64,000 bases of DNA from Albidovulum inexpectatum (GTDB taxonomy: Bacteria; Pseudomonadota; Alphaproteobacteria; Rhodobacterales; Rhodobacteraceae): NCBI RefSeq assembly GCF_002927635.1, contig NZ_PRDS01000001.1:372001-436000 (forward strand), written 5' to 3'. The notes below the pieces were generated by a model. The model saw only the letters and a program-made list of their open reading frames with translations, had not been told where the DNA came from and ran no database searches. Of this stretch, positions 1-7,791 are shown piece after piece. Position 1 is the stretch's first letter; each line of letters opens with the position of its first letter. The position numbers were made by a program, and so were the translations under genes.

Positions 1-133
1 GCGACAGGATCGGCCCCGATGACAGGTCGTCGTACAGGACCACATCGGCCGCTCGCAGCCGGTCCACGGCCTTCAGCGTCAGCAGCTCCGGGTCGCCCGG
101 CCCCGACGAGACGAAACTGACGAACCCGCTCAT
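1..133 (-). CDS. cobA: Uroporphyrinogen-III C-methyltransferase, N-terminal part (runs off the window)
   Basis: Only the first 44 codons are inside the window. They read as the start of a tetrapyrrole methylase, with the SAM-binding loop SSGPGDPELLTLKA near residues 9-22 and VLYDDL a little further on. CobA methylates uroporphyrinogen III at C2 and C7 to give precorrin-2, the branch point to siroheme and cobalamin. Its ATG overlaps the TGA of cobB by 4 bp (ATGA), so it is the next cistron of the same operon. The short fragment fits the SUMT family well but cannot exclude another tetrapyrrole methylase. Confidence 0.85.
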   Translation of the reverse strand, partial: MSGFVSFVSSGPGDPELLTLKAVDRLRAADVVLYDDLSSGPILS

Positions 134-1440
134 GTCGCCTCCGCGATCAGATGAAAGAACGTGCCCGTGACCAACCCCCGGCGCGAACCCGTCTCGGGCA
201 CCGGGTCGCCATTGGCGTCGGCCACCTCGGCCAGCGGCATATCGGGTTGCTCGACGATTGTCGAATAGTGGAATTCATGCCCGCGAAGGCGCGCACCCGC
301 CGCAAGTCCGGGCACCGGCGCGTGAAGCCGGGCCAGCCGATAGCCAAGATGCATCTTGCGCTTCTGGTACGAGGTGACAAGCCCCAGAAGTCCCGCCATC
401 CGATGCGCGCGGCCTTCGCGATCCACGATCGCCGCGCCCAGCGCCATGTATCCCCCGCATTCGCCGTGAACGGGCCGGGTCTGAGCAAAACGCCGCAGAC
501 CTTCGCGGAACCGATCGGCCGCTGCCAGTCGCGGCCCGTGCAGCTCGGGATAGCCTCCGGGCAGCCAGCAGCAATCTGCGCTGTCGTCGGGCGGCTCGTC
601 GGCAAGCGGCGAAAAGGGCAGGATCTCGGCCCCTGCGCGGCGCCATCCCTCGATCAGATGGGGATAGACGAACGAAAACGCCTCGTCCCGCGCCAGCGCG
701 ATGCGCTGACCGGGCGGTGGGGCGGCCATCCTCCAGTCGCCCGAAATCCGCGCGGGTCGCGCAAGCGCGCGCAGGGCACCAAGATCGACATGGGCGGCGA
801 CAAAGGCGCCGGCCTCTGCCACGATGCGGTCCAGTTCGGGCGTCTCCTCGGCCTGCACCAGCCCCAGATGACGCTCGGGCATCTCGATTCCCGGATTGCG
901 CGGCAGGGCGCCCAGCAGGCGAAGCCCCGCCTGCGCCATGCCGTGACGAACCAGCGCCTCGTGTCGCGGGCTGGCGACGCGGTTCAGGACGACCCCGGCA
1001 ATCTGGACATCTTCGCGAAAACGGGCAAATCCGCTGGCGGTGGCCGCCGCAGACTGGGCCTGGCCCGACACGTCCAGAACCAGCACCACCGGCCACCCGG
1101 TCAGCGCGGCGATATCGGCGCTCGCCCCGGTGCCCGTTTCCCCCGAACGCGCCACGCCATCGAACAAGCCCATGGACCCTTCGGCCAGGACCAGGTCCGC
1201 CCCCTCGGCCTGCGCAACAAGACCCGCGATTGCGTCACGCCCCATCGCCCAGCTTTCAAGATTGTACGAGACCCGCCCCGATGCCGCACGGTGAAAGGCG
1301 GGGTCAATATAGTCCGGCCCGTTCTTGAACGGCTGCACCGTGACCCCGTGCGCCCGGAACGCCGCCAGAAGCCCCAGCATCAGCGTGGTCTTGCCCGTGC
1401 CCGAGGCCGGGGCCGAAATGATGAGGCCCGGAACCGTCAC
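130..1440 (-). CDS. cobB: Cobyrinic/hydrogenobyrinic acid a,c-diamide synthase
   Basis: 436 aa, normal length. CobB amidates the a and c side chains of (hydrogeno)byrinic acid using glutamine and ATP. The N-terminal half is a dethiobiotin-synthetase-like ATPase with the P-loop [11 protein letters not shown] at residues 9-19. The C-terminal third is a GATase-like amidotransferase domain, with the nucleophile Cys in [11 protein letters not shown] near residue 330 and a conserved-looking His near the end (FFHLIAE). It overlaps cobM upstream and cobA downstream by 4 bp each, so translation is probably coupled. In the aerobic pathway the substrate is hydrogenobyrinic acid, which matches the presence of cobG and cobN. 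Confidence 0.96.
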   Translation of the reverse strand: MTVPGLIISAPASGTGKTTLMLGLLAAFRAHGVTVQPFKNGPDYIDPAFHRAASGRVSYNLESWAMGRDAIAGLVAQAEGADLVLAEGSMGLFDGVARSGETGTGASADIAALTGWPVVLVLDVSGQAQSAAATASGFARFREDVQIAGVVLNRVASPRHEALVRHGMAQAGLRLLGALPRNPGIEMPERHLGLVQAEETPELDRIVAEAGAFVAAHVDLGALRALARPARISGDWRMAAPPPGQRIALARDEAFSFVYPHLIEGWRRAGAEILPFSPLADEPPDDSADCCWLPGGYPELHGPRLAAADRFREGLRRFAQTRPVHGECGGYMALGAAIVDREGRAHRMAGLLGLVTSYQKRKMHLGYRLARLHAPVPGLAAGARLRGHEFHYSTIVEQPDMPLAEVADANGDPVPETGSRRGLVTGTFFHLIAEAT

Positions 1441-2240
1441 GCCTTGCCCTCGGGGTCGGTGGCGGTTTCCGGAAAACGTGGATCGGTGCCGCGCGGTCGA
1501 TAGCGCCGGTCGTAATCCTGCGCATAGAGGCGGCTTTCGTCGAAATCCTCAGCCCCGATCGAGCGGCCCACAAGGATCAGCGCGGTGCGCTCCATCTCGG
1601 CCCCGACGGCGGTTTCCAGCGTGCCCAGCGTGGCACGGACGATCCGCTGGTCGGGCCAGCTGGCGCGCCAGACCACGGCCACGGGACAATCGGCCCCGTA
1701 ATGCGGCACCAGTTCGGCCACCACGCGATCCAGAACGTGAACCGACAGGTGAATGGCCAGAACGGCGCCCGTGCGCGCGAAATTCTCCAAGGTCTCGCCC
1801 GCGGGCATCGCCGTCGCTCGGCCCGAGGTTCGGGTCAGGACGACCGACTGCACGACGCCGGGCAAGGTCAGCTCGGCGCCAAGCGCGGCGGCGGCGGCGG
1901 CAAAGCTCGGCACGCCCGGTGTCACGTCATAGGGGATGCCCAGCGCGCGCAGGCGTCGCAGCTGTTCGCCCATGGCCGACCAGACCGACAGATCGCCCGA
2001 ATGCAGGCGGGCGACATCCTTGCCCTCGGCATGGGCGGCGGCGATCTCGTCGATGATCTGGTCCAGCGACATGGGCGCGGTATTCACGATCCGCGCATCC
2101 GGCGGACAATGGGCCAGAACGGCTTCGGGGATCAGCGATCCCGCATACAGGCAGACCGGGCAGGCCGCGATCAGGTCGCGCGCCCTCAGCGTCAGAAGAT
2201 CCGGCGCGCCAGGGCCCGCGCCGATGAAATGTACCGTCAT
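1437..2240 (-). CDS. cobM: Precorrin-4 C11-methyltransferase
   Basis: 267 aa tetrapyrrole methylase. It begins with the family signature [14 protein letters not shown] at residues 7-20 and keeps the second SAM loop region around [11 protein letters not shown] (near residue 80) and the [13 protein letters not shown] motif (near residue 107), typical of CobM/CbiF. It moves a methyl group from SAM to C11 of precorrin-4, giving precorrin-5. The ATG at 2240 overlaps the stop of cobE (ATGA), and the 3' end overlaps cobB. Confidence 0.96.
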   Translation of the reverse strand: MTVHFIGAGPGAPDLLTLRARDLIAACPVCLYAGSLIPEAVLAHCPPDARIVNTAPMSLDQIIDEIAAAHAEGKDVARLHSGDLSVWSAMGEQLRRLRALGIPYDVTPGVPSFAAAAAALGAELTLPGVVQSVVLTRTSGRATAMPAGETLENFARTGAVLAIHLSVHVLDRVVAELVPHYGADCPVAVVWRASWPDQRIVRATLGTLETAVGAEMERTALILVGRSIGAEDFDESRLYAQDYDRRYRPRGTDPRFPETATDPEGKA

Positions 2241-2599
2241 TCGTCCATCCTTTCCGCGATAGCGGCCGTAGCCAGGCCGTCATGCGATACAACGCGCGGG
2301 CCGACAAGGCGTGCGCCCGGGCCTGCGCCCACCAGGGCAAGCGCCTCGGCCACCGAGCCCGTTCCGAACCGTGCCTCGATCCGGGACGAGCGGCTGAGCG
2401 TCACGATGCCTGCCAGGCTCTCGCGCGGCACCAGCCGAACCTGCATTCCGGCGCGGGCGGAAAACGCCCGCAGGGCCGGATGGCCCGCCTTGTCGGCAAG
2501 AACCGCAAGACAGGCGACATCGCCGCCCGCCCGCGCCAGTGCATCGGCGATCGAATCGGCGCGCGCATTTGCGCGCAGTCCAATGCCGGCCACCCTCAC
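2237..2599 (-). CDS. cobE: CobE/CbiG C-terminal-like cobalamin biosynthesis protein
   Basis: About 120 aa, carrying the CobE/CbiG_C signature [17 protein letters not shown] close to the N terminus. In anaerobes the homologous domain is the C-terminal half of CbiG; the exact role of the free-standing CobE of the aerobic pathway is not settled. I chose the GTG at 2599. It overlaps the cobL stop as GTGA, and a GGAG lies about 9 nt upstream. An ATG at 2614 would add five residues but has no visible ribosome binding site. The gene ends by overlapping the cobM start by 4 bp. Confidence 0.88.
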   Translation of the reverse strand: MRVAGIGLRANARADSIADALARAGGDVACLAVLADKAGHPALRAFSARAGMQVRLVPRESLAGIVTLSRSSRIEARFGTGSVAEALALVGAGPGARLVGPRVVSHDGLATAAIAERMDE

Positions 2600-3795
2600 T
2601 TGATGATGCTCCATTGCACGACCGGCCGCGCGGGAACCCAGCCCCGCATCCGGCCCAGGGGCGCGGCCTCTTCGATGCCGATGCGAACCAGCGTGCCGCC
2701 CATCCGGGCATGCAGCCCGGCAACCAGTGATTCGGTTTCCAGCGTCACGGTATTGACGACCAGGCGCGCGTGATCGGGCATGGCAGACCAAAGCCGGTCA
2801 AATGCCACCCCGTCCAGCCCGCCGCCCACAAAGACCGCGTCCGGTCGGGGCAGCGCGTCCAGACAATCCGGCCAGTCGCCCTGATGCACGGACATGCGAT
2901 GGCCCAGGCCAAAGGCATCGGCATTGGCCCGGATATTTTCGGCACGATCCTGTCGGGACTCCACCGAATGCGCCGTCGCTGCCGGCGCGGCAAGGCACCA
3001 TTCCACCGACACAGACCCCGAGCCTGCGCCCAGATCCCACAGGCATTCTCCGGGCCGCGGCGCAAGCGCCGCGATCGTCAGCGCCCGCACATGACGCTTG
3101 GTGATCTGGCCATCATGAACAAAGAGATCCTCGGGCAGGCCGGGCGACCGCGGCAAGCCCGGCGCACCCTCGGCTTCGATCGCCACTGCAACAGGGGCAT
3201 GGATGTCGGACAGATCGAACCGCGCCGCGCGGGCCTGGCGGATGCGTTCGCGCGGGCCGCCCAGGGCCTCGAGCACCCACAGGCGCGAGTCGCCGAATCC
3301 CGCGCCAGTCAGCCAGTCGGCCAATTCGGCGACCGCCGCACCATCGCGCAACAGACAGATCAGCCGCAGCCCGCGGGCCAGAACCGGACGCAGGCGCGAC
3401 AGCGGTGCCGCATGCAGACCCAGGCACAGCGTCTCTTCCAGCCGCCAACCCAGGCGCGCCGCGGCCCAGGAAAAGGTCGATGGCGCGGGATGGCAGACCC
3501 ATTCGCCGGGGCGCAGATGCCGCACTAGCGATCCGCCCGCCCCGAACCAGAATGGGTCGCCGGACGCCAGAACGACCACCTTCCGACCTCGATGATCCAG
3601 AACCGGGGCAATGGAAAAGGGCACCGGCCAAGCATGGCCCTGCGCATCCGTGCCGATCAGCTTGCCGATCAGCTCCAGGTGCCGTGGCCCGCCAAAGATG
3701 ACCTCGGCCCCGGCTATCGCATCACGGCTTGCCTGCGACAGGCCCGCTGGTCCATCTTCGCCCAGACCGACGATCGTCAGCCATGGATCAGACAT
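2596..3795 (-). CDS. cobL: Precorrin-6Y C5,15-methyltransferase (decarboxylating)
   Basis: 399 aa from the chosen ATG. This is the fused aerobic enzyme. Residues 1 to about 200 form a tetrapyrrole methylase domain (TIVGLGEDGPAGLS at 7-20). Residues about 225-399 form a CbiT-like class I methyltransferase with the SAM motif LWDLGAGSGSVSVEW at 252-266. It methylates C5 and C15 and decarboxylates the C12 acetate of precorrin-6B, giving precorrin-8X. The ATG at 3795 is preceded by AGAAGG about 9 nt upstream. An in-frame ATG at 3804 and another at 3822 are possible but worse placed. The start codon shares the palindrome CATG with the divergent cobK start. Confidence 0.96.
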   Translation of the reverse strand: MSDPWLTIVGLGEDGPAGLSQASRDAIAGAEVIFGGPRHLELIGKLIGTDAQGHAWPVPFSIAPVLDHRGRKVVVLASGDPFWFGAGGSLVRHLRPGEWVCHPAPSTFSWAAARLGWRLEETLCLGLHAAPLSRLRPVLARGLRLICLLRDGAAVAELADWLTGAGFGDSRLWVLEALGGPRERIRQARAARFDLSDIHAPVAVAIEAEGAPGLPRSPGLPEDLFVHDGQITKRHVRALTIAALAPRPGECLWDLGAGSGSVSVEWCLAAPAATAHSVESRQDRAENIRANADAFGLGHRMSVHQGDWPDCLDALPRPDAVFVGGGLDGVAFDRLWSAMPDHARLVVNTVTLETESLVAGLHARMGGTLVRIGIEEAAPLGRMRGWVPARPVVQWSIIK

Positions 3796-4543
3796 GACGC
3801 GCATCCTTCTTCTGGGCGGCACAGGCGAGGCCAGCCAGATGGCCCGGGCGCTGGCAGAGCGCGGCGCTGATGCGATCTATTCCTATGCCGGCCGCACCGA
3901 AAAGCCAGTGGCACAGCCCTTGCCGACGCGCGTTGGCGGATTCGGCGGTCCCGCCGGGCTTGCGGAATGGATACGGGCCCATGGCATTACCCATGTCATC
4001 GACGCCACGCATCCCTTTGCCGCGCGGATCAGCCGCAATGCCATCGCTGCCTGCGCGGCGACGGGGGCAGAGCTCATCGCGCTGGAACGCGCGCCATGGG
4101 TCGCCCGTGCGGGGGACCGCTGGATCCACGTGCCCGATATCGACGGCGCGGTCGCGGCCCTGCCCGAGTCCCCGGCGCGCGTGTTCCTGGCCATCGGGCG
4201 CCAGAACCTCGCACCCTTTGCCGCGCGGCCACAGCATCACTACCTGCTGCGGCTCGTGGACGAACCATCGGCCCCGCTGCCGTTGCCCCGGGCCAAGGCC
4301 GTGATCGCGCGCGGCCCGTTCACGATCGAAGGGGACATGGCGCTGTTGCGGGACCATCGCATCGGCTGGATCGTGGCCAAGAATGCCGGCGGCGCGGGCG
4401 CGCGCGCCAAGTTGGATGCGGCGCGCGCGCTTGGCCTGCCGGTCGTGATGATCGACCGCCCAGCGCTTCCACCGCGTCCCGTTGCGCGCAGCATTGCCGA
4501 AGTGATGGATTGGCTCGCTCATTCCGCGCGCCTCGGCGTATAG
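3794..4543 (+). CDS. cobK: Precorrin-6A reductase
   Basis: 249 aa, normal for CobK/CbiJ. The N terminus is a Rossmann-type loop, RILLLGGTGEASQMARAL. DATHPFAARIS (about residue 75) and FLAIGRQNL are also typical of CobK/CbiJ, and VAKNAGGAGARAKLDAARAL sits near the C terminus. It reduces precorrin-6A to precorrin-6B with NADPH. It is the only plus-strand gene inside a minus-strand operon. Its ATG (3794-3796) overlaps the cobL ATG on the other strand, and its last 25 bp overlap the 3' end of cobJ convergently. The frame is open upstream to 3611, but those codons are the antisense of cobL and look non-coding. No strong Shine-Dalgarno is visible. Confidence 0.94.
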   Translation: MTRILLLGGTGEASQMARALAERGADAIYSYAGRTEKPVAQPLPTRVGGFGGPAGLAEWIRAHGITHVIDATHPFAARISRNAIAACAATGAELIALERAPWVARAGDRWIHVPDIDGAVAALPESPARVFLAIGRQNLAPFAARPQHHYLLRLVDEPSAPLPLPRAKAVIARGPFTIEGDMALLRDHRIGWIVAKNAGGAGARAKLDAARALGLPVVMIDRPALPPRPVARSIAEVMDWLAHSARLGV

Positions 4544-5253
4544 ACCCAGCGACCGACGCGCCGGGTGGCGGGGTTTCCGACGATCACCACCGTGCGCATG
4601 TCGGCCATCTCGGGCCGCGCCGCGCCCAGCGTGGTCGTCAGCAGTTCCTCTTCCGGCGTCGAGACGGCGCGGGCGAACGAAATCAGCCGGTCGGACCCGC
4701 ATTCCTCGCGCAGGATCTCCAGCGCGCGCGAAAACTGGTGCGGCCGCGATTTCGAGCGCGGGTTGTAGAAGGCCATGGCAAACCCGGCCCGCGCGGCAAG
4801 GCGCAGGCGCTCTTCGATCAGGGCCCAGGGTTTCAGGTTGTCCGACAGGTTGATCGCGCAGAAATCATGCCCCAGCGGGGCGCCCAGCCGCGCCGATGCC
4901 GCCAGCATCGCGGTGATGCCGGGCAGGACCCGGATGTCGAACGCTGCTGGGTCCGGCCTGCGCTCCAGCGCCTCGAAAACGGCGGCCGCCATGGCAAAGA
5001 CACCGGGATCGCCCGAGGACACCACGACCACGCGGCGCCCCGATCCGGCCAGGTCCAGCGCAAAATCCGCGCGGTCAAGCTCGACGCGGTTGTCGGACGG
5101 ATGCAGCGTCAGCCCCTCGCGCGGCGGAATGCGGGCGACATAGGGGATGTAGCCCACGACATCAGTGGCCTGGTCAAGTGCGGCGCGGACCTCGGGCGTG
5201 ACCAAGGCTTCGTCCCCCGGACCCAGCCCGGCTATCGCAAGCCAGCCGCTCAT
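4519..5253 (-). CDS. cobJ: Precorrin-3B C17-methyltransferase
   Basis: 244 aa tetrapyrrole methylase. It starts with GLGPGDEALVTPEV (residues 9-22) and has VVVVSSGDPGVFAMAAAVFE near residue 80 and VLPGITAMLAASARLGAPLG near 115, the pattern of CobJ/CbiH. It methylates C17 of precorrin-3B and drives ring contraction with loss of C20 bridging, giving precorrin-4. It overlaps the cobI stop/start by 4 bp (ATGA at 5250-5253) and its 3' end overlaps that of antisense cobK by 25 bp. Confidence 0.96.
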   Translation of the reverse strand: MSGWLAIAGLGPGDEALVTPEVRAALDQATDVVGYIPYVARIPPREGLTLHPSDNRVELDRADFALDLAGSGRRVVVVSSGDPGVFAMAAAVFEALERRPDPAAFDIRVLPGITAMLAASARLGAPLGHDFCAINLSDNLKPWALIEERLRLAARAGFAMAFYNPRSKSRPHQFSRALEILREECGSDRLISFARAVSTPEEELLTTTLGAARPEMADMRTVVIVGNPATRRVGRWVYTPRRAE

Positions 5254-5972
5254 GGCCGTCGCCCCTGGCCATGCACGATCACGATCGAGAAATAGGGCGT
5301 GACGTCATCTGCCTCGGCCAGCCGCTGCACGCGCTGACCGGGCATGGTGCCGCGCTCGACGATCCAGGCCTGTTCGAGCCGTCCTGCCGCCTGCAGCGCA
5401 CGGCGCAGCTTGGGCAGGTTGCGGCCGATCTTCATGACGACCAGGGCATCGGTCCCGCGCGCCCGCGCCGCAAGCTCTGCCTCGGGCAGGGTGGCCGTCA
5501 GCACGGTCAGCACATCGTCGCCCCAGGTGATCGGGATGCCCGTCGCGGTCCAGCAGCCCGACATGCCGGTAATGCCGGGCACGACCTCGACCGCCGCGCG
5601 GCCCTGCAGGCGCGCATGCAAATGCATGAACGAGCCATAGAAGAACGGATCGCCTTCGCACAGGACGACGACTTCCTGGGCCTTCGCAAGGTCCGCCAGC
5701 CGAGCCGCCCAGGTGTCATAGAACCCCGCCAGCAGGGACCGATATTCCGGTGAATCGAACGGGATCTCGGTCGTGACCGGGTATTCCATCGGGTATTCGA
5801 TGGCCTGCGGGTCCAGCCGGCCCTCGACGATCTGGCGCGCCTGTCCGGGATGGCCGGCCTTGCGGAAATAGGCGACGTGGCGCGCGGTGCGTACCAGCCT
5901 GTCGGCGCGCACGCTCATCAGATCGGGATCACCGGGGCCAAGCCCCACGCAGATCACCTTGCCCGTCGCCAT
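5250..5972 (-). CDS. cobI: Precorrin-2 C20-methyltransferase
   Basis: 240 aa from the chosen ATG. Tetrapyrrole methylase with GLGPGDPDLMSVRADRL close to the N terminus, LCEGDPFFYGSFMHL near residue 100 and VVPGITGMSGCW near 130, typical of CobI/CbiL. It converts precorrin-2 to precorrin-3A. Two in-frame ATGs exist. The one at 5978 overlaps the cobH stop (ATGA) but has GGAAGGA directly against it. The one at 5972 has the same GGAAGGA with a 6-nt spacer and was preferred. The ends overlap neighbours in the usual operon style. Confidence 0.95.
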   Translation of the reverse strand: MATGKVICVGLGPGDPDLMSVRADRLVRTARHVAYFRKAGHPGQARQIVEGRLDPQAIEYPMEYPVTTEIPFDSPEYRSLLAGFYDTWAARLADLAKAQEVVVLCEGDPFFYGSFMHLHARLQGRAAVEVVPGITGMSGCWTATGIPITWGDDVLTVLTATLPEAELAARARGTDALVVMKIGRNLPKLRRALQAAGRLEQAWIVERGTMPGQRVQRLAEADDVTPYFSIVIVHGQGRRP

Positions 5973-5974
5973 GA

Positions 5975-6604
5975 TCATTCCTTCCGGCTGGCCAGCGCGT
6001 TGACCGCGGCGACCGTGACCGCCGAACCGCCCAGCCGCCCTTCGACGATCATGGCGGGCGCGGGCAGGTCGGCCATCAGCGCGGCCTTGGATTCGGCCGC
6101 GCCGACAAAGCCCACCGGACAGCCGATGATCGCGGCGGGGCGCGGGCAGGCCGGGTCTTCCAGCATGTTCAACAGATGGAAAAGCGCCGTCGGGGCATTA
6201 CCAATGGCGACCACCGCGCCGTCGAGATGCGGCCGCCACAATTCCAGCGCCGCGGCCGAGCGCGTGGTGCCCATCTGCGCCGCCAGGTCCGGCACGCGCG
6301 GGTCATGCAGGGTGCAGATCACCGCATTGTCGGCCGGCAGACGCGGGCGGGTGATACCCTCTGACACCATGCGGGCATCGCACAGGATCGGCGCGCCGTC
6401 TTGCAGCGCTTGCCGCGCGATACGCGCCATTCCCGGCGAGAAACGCACAAACCTTTCCAGTCCGACCATGCCGGCGGCATGGATCATGCGTACCACGACC
6501 GGCTCTTCGTCGGGATCGAAGCGGTCCAGATCGGCCTCGGCCCGGATCGTTGCGAAGCTTTCGCGATAGATGGCCGCGCCATCGGTCTCATAGCTGTAGG
6601 GCAT
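5975..6604 (-). CDS. cobH: Precorrin-8X methylmutase
   Basis: 209 aa, normal for CobH/CbiC. The catalytic histidine (His43 in the Pseudomonas denitrificans enzyme) is visible in VVRMIHAAGM, here near residue 42. GCPVGFVGAAESK near residue 165 is the other family hallmark. The enzyme moves the C11 methyl group of precorrin-8X to C12, giving hydrogenobyrinic acid. I chose MPYSYETDG at 6604, with GGGGA upstream at good spacing. The ATG at 6610 (MTMPYS) overlaps the cobG stop and is the alternative. Confidence 0.95.
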   Translation of the reverse strand: MPYSYETDGAAIYRESFATIRAEADLDRFDPDEEPVVVRMIHAAGMVGLERFVRFSPGMARIARQALQDGAPILCDARMVSEGITRPRLPADNAVICTLHDPRVPDLAAQMGTTRSAAALELWRPHLDGAVVAIGNAPTALFHLLNMLEDPACPRPAAIIGCPVGFVGAAESKAALMADLPAPAMIVEGRLGGSAVTVAAVNALASRKE

Positions 6605-6606
6605 GG

Positions 6607-7791
6607 TCATTCCCCAGGGATCAGATCGGCGGGCGTGATTGCACCGCCATCAAGGTCTTGCCGGTATGGGGCGTCTCCCGCCCGGCCATTCAGGATCAGG
6701 TCATAGCGCCCGGGCGCGGTGGCCACCAGAACCGCACGCGCTGGCCCCGGATGGGCGCAGCCCTTGGCGCAGCCCGAAACATGCAGCCCGAATCCATCGG
6801 GAAGCCCCGCCGCCAGCCTGCGCGCGATGCCGCGGGTATCGCCCCGCGCCTGCGGGCATCCCGGCGCGCCGGTGCAAGCCGACACCGATTGCGGCAGCGC
6901 GCCCGCGCGGGTGATCAGGCCGGCCATGTCCGGCATGTCGCGCGCGCCCTCGACCAGCAGCATGCGCCACGGCGTCATTCGCATTGCCCCGTGCTGGGCA
7001 AGGGCATCCAGCGCGGCGGCCGTGATCTGGCCGAACTCGGCCCCCACCAGCCATCCGCCGGCAACCGGGCCGGTCCGGACTTCGGTTCGGCCCGTGGGCT
7101 CCGGAACGGCCTGATCGCGAAAGGCGGCGGGCAGGCGCGCGCGCCGCTCTTCGGCCGGCAGGTCGGCCCAGAGACACACCATGCGCCCGCGGCCGTCGCG
7201 GACACCGCCCGAGGCCACGAACCAGCGCGCCAGCGCCAGCGCCAGATCGGCCGCCTCCTCCGCGGTGGCTGCCGTGGCACCCATGGCAAAGCCATCGCCA
7301 TGGACCAGCCAACCGCCCGAATGGGGGCGAATACGGATATCGGCCGAAACGGCGGCCAGTGCCTGCGGTGCCTCCGGGCTGTCGATGGCAAAGCCGAACT
7401 TGGCTGGCAGGTCCGGCGCATCGGACGCGACCAGCCGCGCGGTCAGCGCCCGAGCAAGATCCCGCGTGCCGCAATGCTCGGTCCAGAATGGAGAGATGAC
7501 GACGTTCCGCCGCGTCTCGGCCGCGATCGACGGATCGACCAGCCCAAGCGCGCGCAACCCCTCGATCAGGGCCGGATGGCCATCCGCGCTGACGCCGCGG
7601 ATCTGCAGGTTGGCCCGCAGCGACAGGTCTATCCGCCCGTTTCCGTGGCGCGCGGCCAGATCGGCCAACCCCGCCGCCTGGTCCGTCGTCAACCGTCCAA
7701 GAGGCGGCCGGACCCGCACAACCAGACCGTCGCCGGACGGCATCGGCCGCAATGCACCCGGGCACCAGCCCTGGATGAGGGGCGTGCTCAT
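6607..7791 (-). CDS. cobG: Precorrin-3B synthase
   Basis: 394 aa. It belongs to the nitrite/sulfite reductase-like family, with two ferredoxin-like half-domains and a C-terminal Fe-S site. LSLRANLQIRGV (about residues 57-68) resembles the substrate-binding loop. SACTGAPGCPQ and HVSGCAKGCAHPGPA (about 300-350) supply the cysteines of the 4Fe-4S cluster. CobG uses O2 to hydroxylate precorrin-3A at C20 and form the gamma-lactone, so its presence marks the aerobic pathway. It overlaps the cobN stop by 4 bp. Confidence 0.95.
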   Translation of the reverse strand: MSTPLIQGWCPGALRPMPSGDGLVVRVRPPLGRLTTDQAAGLADLAARHGNGRIDLSLRANLQIRGVSADGHPALIEGLRALGLVDPSIAAETRRNVVISPFWTEHCGTRDLARALTARLVASDAPDLPAKFGFAIDSPEAPQALAAVSADIRIRPHSGGWLVHGDGFAMGATAATAEEAADLALALARWFVASGGVRDGRGRMVCLWADLPAEERRARLPAAFRDQAVPEPTGRTEVRTGPVAGGWLVGAEFGQITAAALDALAQHGAMRMTPWRMLLVEGARDMPDMAGLITRAGALPQSVSACTGAPGCPQARGDTRGIARRLAAGLPDGFGLHVSGCAKGCAHPGPARAVLVATAPGRYDLILNGRAGDAPYRQDLDGGAITPADLIPGE

